DNA from: Scenedesmus sp. ARA3
Taxonomy: Eukaryota; Chlorophyta; Chlorophyceae; Sphaeropleales; Scenedesmaceae
Direction: 5' to 3'
Assembly: GCA_004335835.1 (NCBI GenBank)
Contig: RWJK01001929.1
Location: forward strand, 1 to 23,067
DNA: 23,067 bases
Position numbers and translations under genes: made by a program. The notes beneath the pieces were generated by a model. It was not told the DNA's origin and searched no databases. It saw only the letters and a program-made list of their open reading frames with translations. Position 1 is the first letter of the stretch; each line of letters opens with the position of its first letter. Shown here one piece after another: positions 11,113 through 19,341 of the stretch.

Positions 11113-11194
11113 GATCACCCGCAATGCTGCTGCTGGCGCGTCTCAGCCTGACTATCAGGTCGCACCAGAGGCCTCCAGGGCCTAGCCAGCCCAC
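10604..11194 (-). other. Exon 5 of gene B: RAP-like domain
   Basis: This exon follows a CTG array and a CGCCAG|GTG acceptor and is in phase with exon 4. It encodes VGWLGPGGLWCDLIVRLRRA, two Ser runs from CAG-sense repeats, DEWLVLQLLGPGDLANGPE, and then GSAKRQLALLKGAGWRVAVV with PFHEL. In RAP domains a Gly, basic and Leu-rich helix precedes GWRVV-x-VPY-x-E, which fits. The alternative is a separate small RAP gene, but I see no start codon or promoter that favours it. Confidence 0.6.
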
Positions 11195-11199
11195 CTGGC

Positions 11200-11236
<37 letters not shown>

Positions 11237-11835
11237 CACCACCACCAACCGACAGCACACGGCAGCAGCAGCTGGCAGCTGCAAGAAGGAGGGGCGTTTT
11301 TGAAAGGCTGCAAGGTGGTCGTGACTCCAAAATGCCGAGGACAGTCGCTTGTCTGTCCTTAAGCAGGTATGCGTGTGCTGCCATTATAACACAGCTACAG
11401 TGTCAGAGCACACCCAATCAGCAGTCTTATGCTGTTGTCACCACAGTGTCACTGGAGCCAGTGACGCACCTGGTGCTGAGTCAGGCCCAACTGTGTCAGG
11501 CAGGCACTCAGTTGCTGCAGGTATGGCCGGCATTGCTGCATGTGAGCACGCCTGGCAGGATGCAGCGCAGCCAACTGGGCAACACGATGCTGCTGCTGCT
11601 GCTGCTGCCACGCTGCCACTGCCGTCTCCCAGCACGCCATCAGCTGCTGCTCCGGCAGCTGCTGCTGCCGCGGGTACAGCCCTAGCACTGCCAGGTTGGC
11701 TGCAGCAGCGCGCCTGTTGTCTGCTGCTGCAGCGCCGCTGCCCAGCTGCTTCTCTGCTGCTGCCCCGTACGGCTTCAGGCCGCCTGCCTCGCCAGCTGCA
11801 AGCACAGCATTCAGCGAGCCAAACCTGTTTGTGAC

Positions 11836-11866
<31 letters not shown>

Positions 11867-12071
11867 CATTGTTAGGTGAGTCAGGCCCGTACGGCTTCAG
11901 GGCGCCTGCCTCGCCAGCTGCCAACACAGCATCAAGCAAGCCAAATCTGTTTGTGACAGCAGTAGCAGCAGCAGCAGCAGCACATTGTCAGGTGCGTCAG
12001 CCCCAAAAGGCTTCAGGCCGCCTGCCTCGCCAGCTGCCAGCACAGCATCGAGGGAGCCAAACCTGTTTGTG

Positions 12072-12130
<59 letters not shown>

Positions 12131-12180
12131 NNNNNNNNNNNNNNNNNNNNNNNNNNNNNNNNNNNNNNNNNNNNNNNNNN

Positions 12181-12218
<38 letters not shown>

Positions 12219-14846
12219 CATTGTTGGGTGCGTCAGCCCCGTACGGCTTCAGGCCGCCTGCCTCGCCAGCTGCCAGCACAGCATCAAGCGAGCCAAACCT
12301 GCATGTGACAGCAGCAGCAGCAGCAGCAGCACGTTGTTAGGTGCGTCAGTCAGCGTTGTGCTTGCACCGCCCATCAGGACAAGAGCCACAAGTGCAGCAC
12401 ACAACTGCTGGCGGCATGGCAGCTGCTGGCCCCGCACGCCGCCAGTCACTAACAATCTACTGTGCCTTGTTAGCAGCTGTACAACCCACCTGCTCAATAG
12501 TGTGCGTGCCAACTTTGCGCTCACGCCAACTCCTGCAATGCCCGCCTCAGGCTTGCCCGCCAAGGCCAGCAAGCCAGGGTAGGCCCCTGGCTGCAAGCTT
12601 TGTGCTGCAGCAAAAGAGGCTGCGGAGTGAAGCTGCAGGCTGGAAGGGTACTGCCTGGACGCTACCTGCGGGCATACAGCCAGGGCGTGCATGATTGTTA
12701 AGCTGCAGAGTGCTGACATCGTCTGAGGTGTTGAGGCACATGAACGTATGTTTGTGTGCTGCAAGGACAGCAGGCCAGGGTAGTTTGCTGGCTGGATGCT
12801 GTGTGCTGTAGCAAAGGAGGCCGCGGAGTGCAGCTGAAGGCCAGAGGGGTGCTGCCTGGATGCCACCTGCGGGCATACAGGCAGAAGGACTATGTGTACT
12901 GAACGTTAAGTAGCTTGCAACCAGCCACAACATACGTTGTCTTTCAAAAAGGCTGGAAGGGTGCTGCCTGGACGCCACATGCGGGCACACAGCCAGGGCG
13001 TGCATGAATGTTAAGCTGCAGAGTGCTGACATTGGCTGAGGTGTTGAGGCACTAGAATGTATGTGTGCAGCAAGGACAGCAAGCCAGGGTAGGCCCCCGG
13101 CTGCAAGCTGTGTGCTGCAGCAAAGGAGGCTGCGGAGTGGAGCTGCAGGCCTGAGGGGTGCTGCCTGGACGCCACCTGCAGCATACAGCCAGTAGGAACA
13201 GTCGAACTGAACGTCAAGTAGCTTGCAACCAGTCAAAATATACTTTTGTGGTTCAACTGCCTGAGGGGTGCTGCCTGGATGCCACCTGCGGGCATACAGA
13301 CAGGCGTGCATCGTTGAGTGTTGAGCTGCAAGGTCTGACATTGGCTGAGGCGTTGAGGCAGATGTACGGTTGCTTGCAGCAGGAGATGCAAGAGAAGCAA
13401 AGCAAAGAAGTTGCAAAACCACCTTGCAGCAGCAGCGGCAGCAGCAGCGGCAGCACCTGCATCAGCTCCAGCCAGTAGGTGTGGCTATCCATTAGCTGGT
13501 GCAATAACCACCTTGCAGCTGTTTTGGCAAATACAACACCCTTATCATATGCCCAGCAGTGCCATTGTCACCTGCATCAGCTCCAGCCAGTAGGTGTGGC
13601 TGTCCATGAGCTGCTGCATGTCGCTGTCGCTGCTGGCCAGCAGCACCAGCGGCCGCGGCTGCAGGCGCGACGCCGCCTGCAGGCATGTAGAGTTTTTACA
13701 GAGGAATTACGATCAATTGCGTGCAAGCAGGCTGATGATACATCCAACTAGGTTTAGTGTAGTAAGTAGTGTGCAGAAGCAGCGTGACGCTGCCTGCAGG
13801 CATTGCAGGGGTGTGAATTTCCCATGATGCAACAACAAGGACCAGTGTTGTACTACAGAGCTGGCAGCTCTGCAGGCCGTGCAGAGACATGCTGCATGCA
13901 AGCAGCAGCAGCAGCAGCAGCCAAGCAGGGGTGCAGCTATGGGTGCAGTCGAGCAGTCATGTGTTGCTGTGCCTGGTGCTGCTTGCTGTCGTCTCACCCA
14001 CTGTGCAGCTGCAGCCAGCCATACAGAGAGCATCTTATGCAGCAACAGCAGCAAAAGCTGGCGCCACCGGCGCAAGCATACACCCATTGGCTGCTGTTGC
14101 GCCTCATGCTGCTTGCTATCGTCCCACCCACTGTGCAGCTGCAGCCATCCATGCAGAGAACACTCTAAGCAAAACAACAGCAGAAAAAGCAGGCGCCACC
14201 GGCGCAAGAAACACCCATTAGCTGCTGTTGTGCCTGGTGCTGCTTGCTGTCGCCTCACCCACTGTGCAGCTGCAGCCAGCACATCATCAGCCTCGTAGCC
14301 ATAAGCAGCATGCGCCACAACACAGCCTGGCTGCGTTATACTCTGCGCTAAGTGACCCCAGCCATTGAGTGTTACGCCGCTGCTGCTGCCTCTGCCTGCA
14401 GGGCCTGCTGCAGTTGTCTGCCCTTGCTGCTGCTTGTAGCGTTGCCGCAGGTAGCGCTGCTGCGACAGCTGTGCCCGGACATTTGAATCTGATGTGCCCT
14501 TATTGTCAAAAGCCACTAGCACAGCATCTGCTGCTGTTGCTGCTTGCAGGAAGGCTATCCAAGCGTTGAAACTGTCAGCAACTGGCTCCTTAAAAGGACT
14601 GCGTCTGCTGTGTTTGCCTCCGGCGCTGATGCATGCGATGTTTGTGCCGTCTATAAGCAGCAAGCGAGGCACAGGCTCGCCTGTTGTCTGCAGCAGCCAG
14701 CTGTCCTTGCTTTGCACAAGCTGGCTCACAGCAGCTACTGTATGTGCTTGTTCGTGCTGCGTCGATCGAATGCGGTAGGATCGTGTTGAATGTGTGCGTT
14801 GGAAGCTCAGAACCGGGCTCAAGCAGCGGTGAGCACAGAGGTGCAT
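10604..14846 (-). CDS. 5'-3' exonuclease (PIN/H3TH, Pol I type) with RAP-like C-terminal domain (gene B)
   Basis: Five exons, 5' to 3': 14846-14259, 13676-13572, 12590-12490, 11824-11470, 11194-10604; 1740 nt, 579 aa, in phase at every junction. Residues 1-60 look like an organelle transit peptide. The PIN-like nuclease domain keeps its metal ligands: LLLIDGTNI (D66), VAFDNKG (D114), YEADDVL (E185, D187, D188) and SSDSD (D213, D215). The H3TH region follows (LALAGKPEAGIAGVGVSAKLA, about 239-258), then FGSLNAVLAAGEAGGLKPYG. The usual Gly-Asp-x-x-Asp of H3TH reads GKPEA, so both aspartates are missing. Near 512-536, TGSAKRQLALLKGAGWRVAV followed by VPFHEL resembles the end of RAP domains. By family, such enzymes trim 5' flaps or primers in plastid or mitochondrial DNA; the RAP domain would add nucleic-acid binding. 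An alternative exon-5 start at 11278 is also in frame and adds 28 residues, mostly Leu from an intronic CTG array. Confidence 0.82.
11816..12330 (-). repeat. Four tandem copies of the exon-4 acceptor and start of gene B, with (CTG)n
   Basis: The acceptor CAG|GTTTGGC and about 65 nt of exon (FGSLNAVLAAGEAGGLKPYG) at 11824 are repeated with exon-like starts near 11944, 12061 and 12298. The extra copies read FGS(L)DAVLAAGEAGGLKP and end with DAPNNV or a similar sequence, where a CTG array (minus sense) begins. The modelled exon instead continues into AAAEKQLGSG. Copies differ by only a few substitutions. Confidence 0.92.
12073..12218. repeat. Long (CAG)n array containing an assembly gap
   Basis: A pure CAG array (plus strand) runs from 12073 to 12130 and from 12181 to about 12218, with 50 N at 12131-12180. 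Fifty N may be a placeholder, so the true length is unknown. In the sense of gene B it is CTG and lies in intron 3. Confidence 0.95.
12559..13385 (-). repeat. Degenerate tandem duplications around the exon-3 acceptor of gene B
   Basis: A composite unit carries the CAG|CC-GGGGCCTACCCTGG exon-3 start and an upstream intron block (plus-strand core GGGTGCTGCCTGGACGCCAC). Exon-start-like parts occur at about 12565-12590 (modelled exon), 12766-12790 and 13076-13100. The intron block occurs near 12646, 12846, 12959, 13157 and 13267. Two copies of about 310 bp (12766-13075 and 13076-13385) and one shorter copy of about 200 bp explain most of intron 2. Confidence 0.85.
13421..13650 (-). repeat. Duplicated exon-2 donor edge of gene B
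   Basis: The end of exon 2 (peptide LMDSHTYWLELMQ and the donor CAG|GTGACA at 13572) is copied with its donor-like end at 13457 (CAG|GTGCTG). The two are 115 bp apart, and about 50 nt match with three or four substitutions. The outer copy is followed by a short CTG-rich tract. Confidence 0.88.
13665..13800 (-). repeat. Duplicated exon-2 acceptor edge of gene B
   Basis: The acceptor CCTGCAG|GCGGCGTCGCG at 13676 has a copy at 13793 (CCTGCAG|GCAGCGTCACG), 117 bp away. With the donor copy, both edges of exon 2 have been duplicated. Confidence 0.75.
13955..14290 (-). repeat. Three tandem copies of the exon-1 donor edge of gene B
   Basis: The exon-1 end (GCTGCACAGTGG, then GTGAGG; peptide AAAAQW) occurs with donor-like ends at 14259 (modelled), 14128 and 13998, a period of 130-131 bp. 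The following intron sequence is copied as well. The middle copy has a weaker donor (GTGGGA). All copies remain largely open in translation, which makes the intron look like coding sequence. Confidence 0.92.
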
Positions 14847-14906
14847 GTCGGGTCAAGTTGCAGATGCCGCTAAGCATACCGGTCATCTGCTTATCTCGAC
14901 ACCTGC

Positions 14907-14914
14907 TTATATAA
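14907..14914 (-). promoter_or_regulatory. TATA box of gene B
   Basis: TTATATAA lies 61 bp upstream of the chosen ATG of gene B (14846). That spacing would leave a 5' UTR of roughly 30-40 nt. The element is palindromic and could also act toward the plus strand, but no plus-strand gene follows. Confidence 0.55.
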
Positions 14915-15897
14915 ACTCAAAAACAAACAGTGTGCGCAGCAGAGCTGAACATTGATGAATGTCATCAGCCACTCCCACAAACCACAACCGTAGTGAGTGC
15001 CGAAGTGCCACGACAGCAGATTCGGTCACCAGGCTGCATCCCATGCACACTGCAGAGAGTGCAGCTGAACCACGCACACCAAGTGGCACGTAAGAACATG
15101 AAGGCACTCAAAAGCAGCTGTGGGCTGGCGACAGCCTTCAAGAAACCACCTGACACTCAACCCGGTGCGCTGCATGATCCTCATCCTTGTGTCCCCCCGT
15201 TCACAGCAAAGTATTCTTGGCAGCTGGAAGAAGCTGCCTATGCATAGTTAACCATATACAGTTATAGTACAATATGTGCTGGCGTCATCTGCCTTCACGC
15301 CATGGCATGCTAGCCAGTCCCCTCTACACATGGCCATGGCCCCTTGCCAGCCCTTGCTAGTAGCAGCACTGACACAGCAAGGATAAGGCCAGCAAACATG
15401 TCCTGTACAGGACCACGCAGCCCTGCTGACTACCAATCCTTTGTTGGTGGAGGCTTTGTTGGAGGAGGCATACGAGCATTTTGAGGTACAAGCACCGAGG
15501 ATGGCTCTGTAAGCCCTTTTGCAGGACTGAGCATCGCTTTGGCACCTGTTCAGCTACTGCTAGCAGGCCAGCATGGCAACCTGCTATGCAGCCATGCATG
15601 CACGCCACATCATTCATATACATACATCAAGTCGTCACATCTGTGCCACAGCTGTTATCATACAAAACTAGCGGTACAAGTGCAGCTGCTGTGCTGTGCA
15701 TATCAGGCCACACCGTGCCGCAGATGCTGCGGCTGTGCACTGATGCACTGCACACTGCACCGCTGCCAGCGTGCTGTGTAGCCACCGCACGCGCCTTGCT
15801 GCTGCGCACCTTGCGTTGCTGTGCAACAGCAGCCGCAGCTGGCAGCTGCAAGTGGCAAGGGATGCGGACATGCTGGCAGTGCCATGTCAGGCACAAA
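14915..15897. other. No gene recognised between genes B and E
   Basis: Frames on both strands are short, Cys/His-rich and lack splice-consistent continuation. The sequence is less repetitive than its surroundings. It probably holds the promoter region of gene B and sequence downstream of gene E. Confidence 0.4.
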
Positions 15898-16520
15898 TAA
15901 GGCTGCTGAATTGGCATCAGGCGCCTGGCTGCCATTCTACATAAGCAAGGCACAAGCTGCCGCGCAACGCAGGCTCTTGCATTGTGCATTGCATATGCTG
16001 GCAATGACATGTTGGGTGGAGATCAGGTGCTGGATTGGCATCGGGCACCGCTGTCGACATGCGCCTGGCCGTGCTTCTACACAAGCGAGGCGCATGCTGG
16101 CCACGCAGGCTGCTGAGCCGAAATCAGGCGCCTAGCCGTGCTTTCTTACACAAAAGCATAGCACACGCTGGTTGCTGAGCTGTCATCAGGCGCCTGGCCA
16201 TACTGACATAAAAGCGGGGCACATGCTGGCAACGCCGGCTGCTGAGCCTTTGTTACGCGCCTGGCTGCTGCTACAAAAGCGAGGCGCATGCTGGCAACGC
16301 CGGCTGCTGAGCTGTCATCAGGCGCCTGGCCATACTGACATAAAAGCGGGGCACATGCTGGCAACGCCGGCTGCTGAGCTGTCATCAGGCGCCTGGCCAT
16401 GCTTCCACGTAAGCATAGCACATGCTGGCCACGCCGGCTCTTGCTTTGAGCTGCGCAAAGTGTGCAGCCTGCAACTCTGTGCACAGGCTGCTGAGCTGTC
16501 ATCAGGCGCCTGGCCGTGCT
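15898..16520 (-). repeat. About eight tandem copies of the stop-codon region of gene E
   Basis: The minus-strand block GGCCAGGCGCCTGATGACAG, containing the TGA stop of gene E at 16502-16504, recurs downstream in units of roughly 70-130 bp. Copies lie near 16400, 16338, 16270, 16200, 16135, 16070, 16025 and 15925, increasingly diverged with distance. Each unit also carries a GCTGAGCAGCC-like core and a TTTTATGT/TTTTGTGT piece. Two adjacent copies, around 16168-16240 and 16306-16380, are nearly identical. Confidence 0.88.
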
Positions 16521-16602
16521 TTTACAAATCCCCGGCCTGCTGTCAGGTGCTCCACGCCTAGGAAGGGGTTGGCCTGTGCGGGCTTCAGCTCGATCTGCAC
16601 CT

Positions 16603-16640
<38 letters not shown>

Positions 16641-16958
16641 GAAGAGGGGCCACTACGAGCAGGATCTCTCTGTTCTGTCTGGCATCGCTGTGCTCCTGCA
16701 GCTGCTGTGGTGAGTGCACTCCCCAAAGTTGCAGTAACGCTGCCGTGACACAGCCAGAAACACAAATCCTATCCTTCACTGGCAACACAACCATTGCTGC
16801 AGACTGTTCTGTCCCGAGCGTCTCACCTGCGGCCCAGCGCGTATCTGCTTGGCCTTTGGTGCTGCTGGCGCCTCCTGGCTGCTGCTGCGCTCCATCTGGG
16901 GGCTACCAGGAGGCCTGGCAGCAGTTTTGCTGTGGAAGCTTCTACTCCCTTGCCTGGC

Positions 16959-17001
<43 letters not shown>

Positions 17002-17146
17002 GCTTGCTCCTCCAGCAGGTGCAGGTTGGGGCAGCTGCTGCTGATGCCGTGTGCAAGCAGCCGCTGCAGCGATGCACTTGACTGCATTGCTGCGGCCGCG
17101 GCAGGCTGCTGCTGCTCAGGGGCTGCTGCTGCATCTGCGCATGTTC
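16502..17146 (-). CDS. Last two exons of an unrecognised Gln-rich protein (gene E, partial model)
   Basis: Exon at 17146-16827 (acceptor TATGCAG|GAACATG, donor CCGCAG|GTGAGA) and terminal exon at 16600-16502 (acceptor after a CTG array, CAG|GTGCAG). They join in phase. The first encodes an Ala-rich start, QSSASLQRLLAHGISSSCPN, LHLLEEQAQ, a Gln run of about 14 and SRSFHSKTAARPPGSPQMER. The second encodes VQIELKPAQANPFLGVEHLT and AGRGFVKARPGA, then TGA. I do not recognise the family. Upstream exons were not resolved; the CAG-sense array at 17209-17239, flanked by NAELVLIAQ, may be another exon. The intron (16601-16826) may also hide a small exon. The tandem copies downstream of its stop match the pattern of gene C. 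Confidence 0.45.
16604..16639. repeat. (CAG)12 array, intronic CTG in gene E sense
   Basis: Twelve uninterrupted CAG units on the plus strand, directly upstream (minus sense) of the terminal-exon acceptor of gene E. It would form a CUG tract ending in CAG at the splice site. Confidence 0.95.
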
Positions 17147-17205
17147 CTGCATACGTGAGTGAGATGGTCTAAAGTGAGCGCAAAAGCAAGGGCAGAGCGC
17201 CCTGG

Positions 17206-17240
<35 letters not shown>

Positions 17241-18900
17241 GCGATAAGGACGAGCTCAGCGTTGAGCTGTCGACCGCACAGGAGCAACATACTGCAAGCA
17301 CAGTTGTGTAGACATGACTGCTGGGAATTCAGACCAAAGGTGCTAGGTAAGCAAACTGCGACTGCTGGGGTTGTCGCATCAACAGCAGCAGCAACAGCAA
17401 CAGCAGTACAGCAGCAGCTGGGAATCATGTGCCTACCTCCGGCATTGCTGCCATGGCCCACGAGGCGTTCGCGAAGACTTTGATTTAGCAGCTTGGGGAA
17501 GCAGCAACAGCAGACAGAGGTCGCCAGAGGCATCAAGCAGCACACGCCAGCGTCCAGGAGGCACCGCTCCCAAGCACCAGCTGCTGTTCGGCAACTAGGG
17601 CTATGCTGACGCTTTTTTTGCTGTGTGTGTCTGTGGTTTCGGAAGAACGCGATCTTAAAGGTTGTGATGCCGCAACGAACTTCAGCAGCAACCTTGTTCA
17701 CAACAGCCAGACACGCTCGTACTGTTAGGCACGAAAGCAGGTTGACAAAAAGATATTGCACTCGTCGGAGGTGTGATATGCTCTATGAAGGAGGTTGTCA
17801 GTGGAAGTCATCACTAGCTTAGGGCCTAGGCAAGGGTTGCATGATGGCACATGCGTGAGGCTTCTGACCAAGATCGGGTCTGGCTACGTGTCCCTGCGCT
17901 GCCTCACAGCATGGGTTTGCCTTTGTTGAAAGATAATGAGTTGATAAGCAGCATTTCTTCAGCGCTGGCAGCCACACCTGCACAGGTAAGACACATGTGC
18001 AGCCAGCTGCAGCACTGCATAGCTGCGCTTAACAAAAAATTTTTTATGGCCTGCACAGTGCAATTGCTGCCGGTTACCACTGACTCAATCGAAAGTAGCA
18101 GTAAATAAAACCAGAACTGGCTTCACTGCCCACTGGTGAGCTGCGGTACTGCAGCACAGCCTGCAGACCGCAACATTGGACAACACAGTTCCCAGCCTGG
18201 CAGGCATGCACTGATGCTTCATGTCAGAGACGTCACCATCTTTACTTAACTCCTGGGCGTCAAGGGCAATGCTGTACCTGCTAGCTGCCAGCCTGCACGG
18301 GGCCTGCAGCTGCACCAGGATGATCATCATGACCCGCCATGACGGGGCTTCAAACGGCGCGCCAGGTGTGGCAAAATGTCAAGCATGCCAAGAAGATCTG
18401 GCTGTCTTACAACAGATGCTTTTAAGAATGGTCACAGTCAGCGGCAGGTGGCACCTGAACATTGCTGCTGTGCACGCAGGGCAGTGTGCTGCCAGTGCTG
18501 CCACTCAACGAGGCTGTACAGAGGCAGCCGATTTGTTGTCCTGCAAACTGGGGCAGCCATGGAAGACAAGACATGCCTCGTAATCATATTGACGGTGGTA
18601 AATGATAGCACTTCACGAACGTTATACGTGGCGATGGCGGCTGAACATAAGGTGTACATGTGCTGTACAGCACTTGCCTTGGAAGGTCGTCACATGCGCA
18701 CACCTGCAGCTCCAAGATACGGGCGACTGCAGCTGTCAGTGTACGCACCAGCTCCTGTTCTATTTGTAAGTAACCAACTATTTCCGTCAGGCTGCGCGCC
18801 AAGTGTGCTTTTGGTCGTGGAAGGTTATCCTTCTCGTCGCGTAGAAGGCGTCGCGGGCAGCTGCATGTCCAATGATACATCATCACGCAGCTGATTCACC
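17147..18900. other. Unresolved region: probable upstream part of gene E and intergenic DNA
   Basis: The minus strand at 17160-17290 may hold another exon of gene E (NAELVLIA followed by a Gln run, CAG-sense array at 17209-17239). A run AAAAAATTTTTT is at about 18034. A plus-strand segment at 17920-17983, with acceptor-like and donor-like ends, faintly recalls an aldo-keto reductase but has no partner exons. Otherwise nothing is supported. Confidence 0.35.
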
Positions 18901-18928
18901 TTCGGTAACTGCTGACTTTGATAGGCAA

Positions 18929-18934
18929 TATATA
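18929..18934 (+). promoter_or_regulatory. Possible TATA box of gene C
   Basis: TATATA lies 51 bp before a good donor (AAGCAG|GTGAGC, 18985/18986). That donor pairs with the acceptor TGCTTGCAG|GAC at 19299/19300. This fits a short untranslated first exon followed by a 5' UTR intron. Transcript support is lacking. Confidence 0.4.
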
Positions 18935-18985
18935 GCAGATCATTGTTTTACGCTCTTACAGCTGCTACGAACTCGTTTCAAGCAG

Positions 18986-19299
18986 GTGAGCATGTGAAGT
19001 GTGGTGGTTGCAGCAGCAGCAGCCACACAACATGTTGCTCTACTGCTGTGCCTGCACCCACTCATTGGCTTACCAGATTAGTATTTCGGTAGACATTAAT
19101 CAATCACAGTGCGGATGTGCAGCCTGCTGATAGCTGCGGAGGTGCAGCTGTGTTTAAGCTGCAGCAGGTTGCAGAGCCACTGCATTGCAGTGCATGCATG
19201 TACATACAGGCTTGCAGCAAGCCTCTCTGTGTTCACTCCAGAACATCAACTCATCCCAACAACTTGCTACTCACCCCCCATCCTTCTTACTGCTTGCAG
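18986..19299 (+). other. Probable 5' UTR intron of gene C
   Basis: The donor GTGAGC at 18986 and acceptor CTGCTTGCAG ending at 19299 bracket a stretch without a protein-like frame. Gene D has the same acceptor wording (GCTGCTTGCAG|GAC) 44 bp before its ATG, so the arrangement is shared by the two paralogues. Confidence 0.45.
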
Positions 19300-19341
19300 G
19301 ACGCATAGACCCAGATCACCTACTGCTCCAAGTGCCGCAAG

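Noticed and set aside
11195..11278. Alternative 28-codon extension at the start of gene B exon 5.
   Set aside because: In phase and with an acceptor (TTCTTGCAG), but it would encode a Leu run from a CTG array, which elsewhere marks introns. The CGCCAG|GTG acceptor is preferred.
11448..11465. GTCACTGG-AG-CCAGTGAC hairpin next to the gene B intron 4 donor.
   Set aside because: An 8-bp stem is easily found by chance in this length of sequence, and nothing else supports a regulatory role.
12547..13422. Minus-strand 291-aa frame with repeated RQHPSGLQLHSAASF peptides, looking like a repeat protein.
   Set aside because: It covers intron 2 of gene B. The repeats are tandem DNA copies that happen to stay open, and only the 101-nt exon 3 fits the exonuclease and its phase.
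16823..17761. Minus-strand 312-aa frame rich in Cys and Ser.
   Set aside because: The splice-consistent frame at 16827-17146 is a different one, and this frame's composition changes abruptly at each CAG array, so it is a shadow frame.
17920..17983. Plus-strand exon-like segment, peptide MGLPLLKDNELISSISSALA then ATPAQ, with CACAG before and CAG|GTAAGA after, resembling the late part of aldo-keto reductases.
   Set aside because: Spacing to the TPAQ motif differs by one residue from the family, the expected LLRW continuation and all other exons are absent nearby, and the segment is short. A chance match or a relic is likely.
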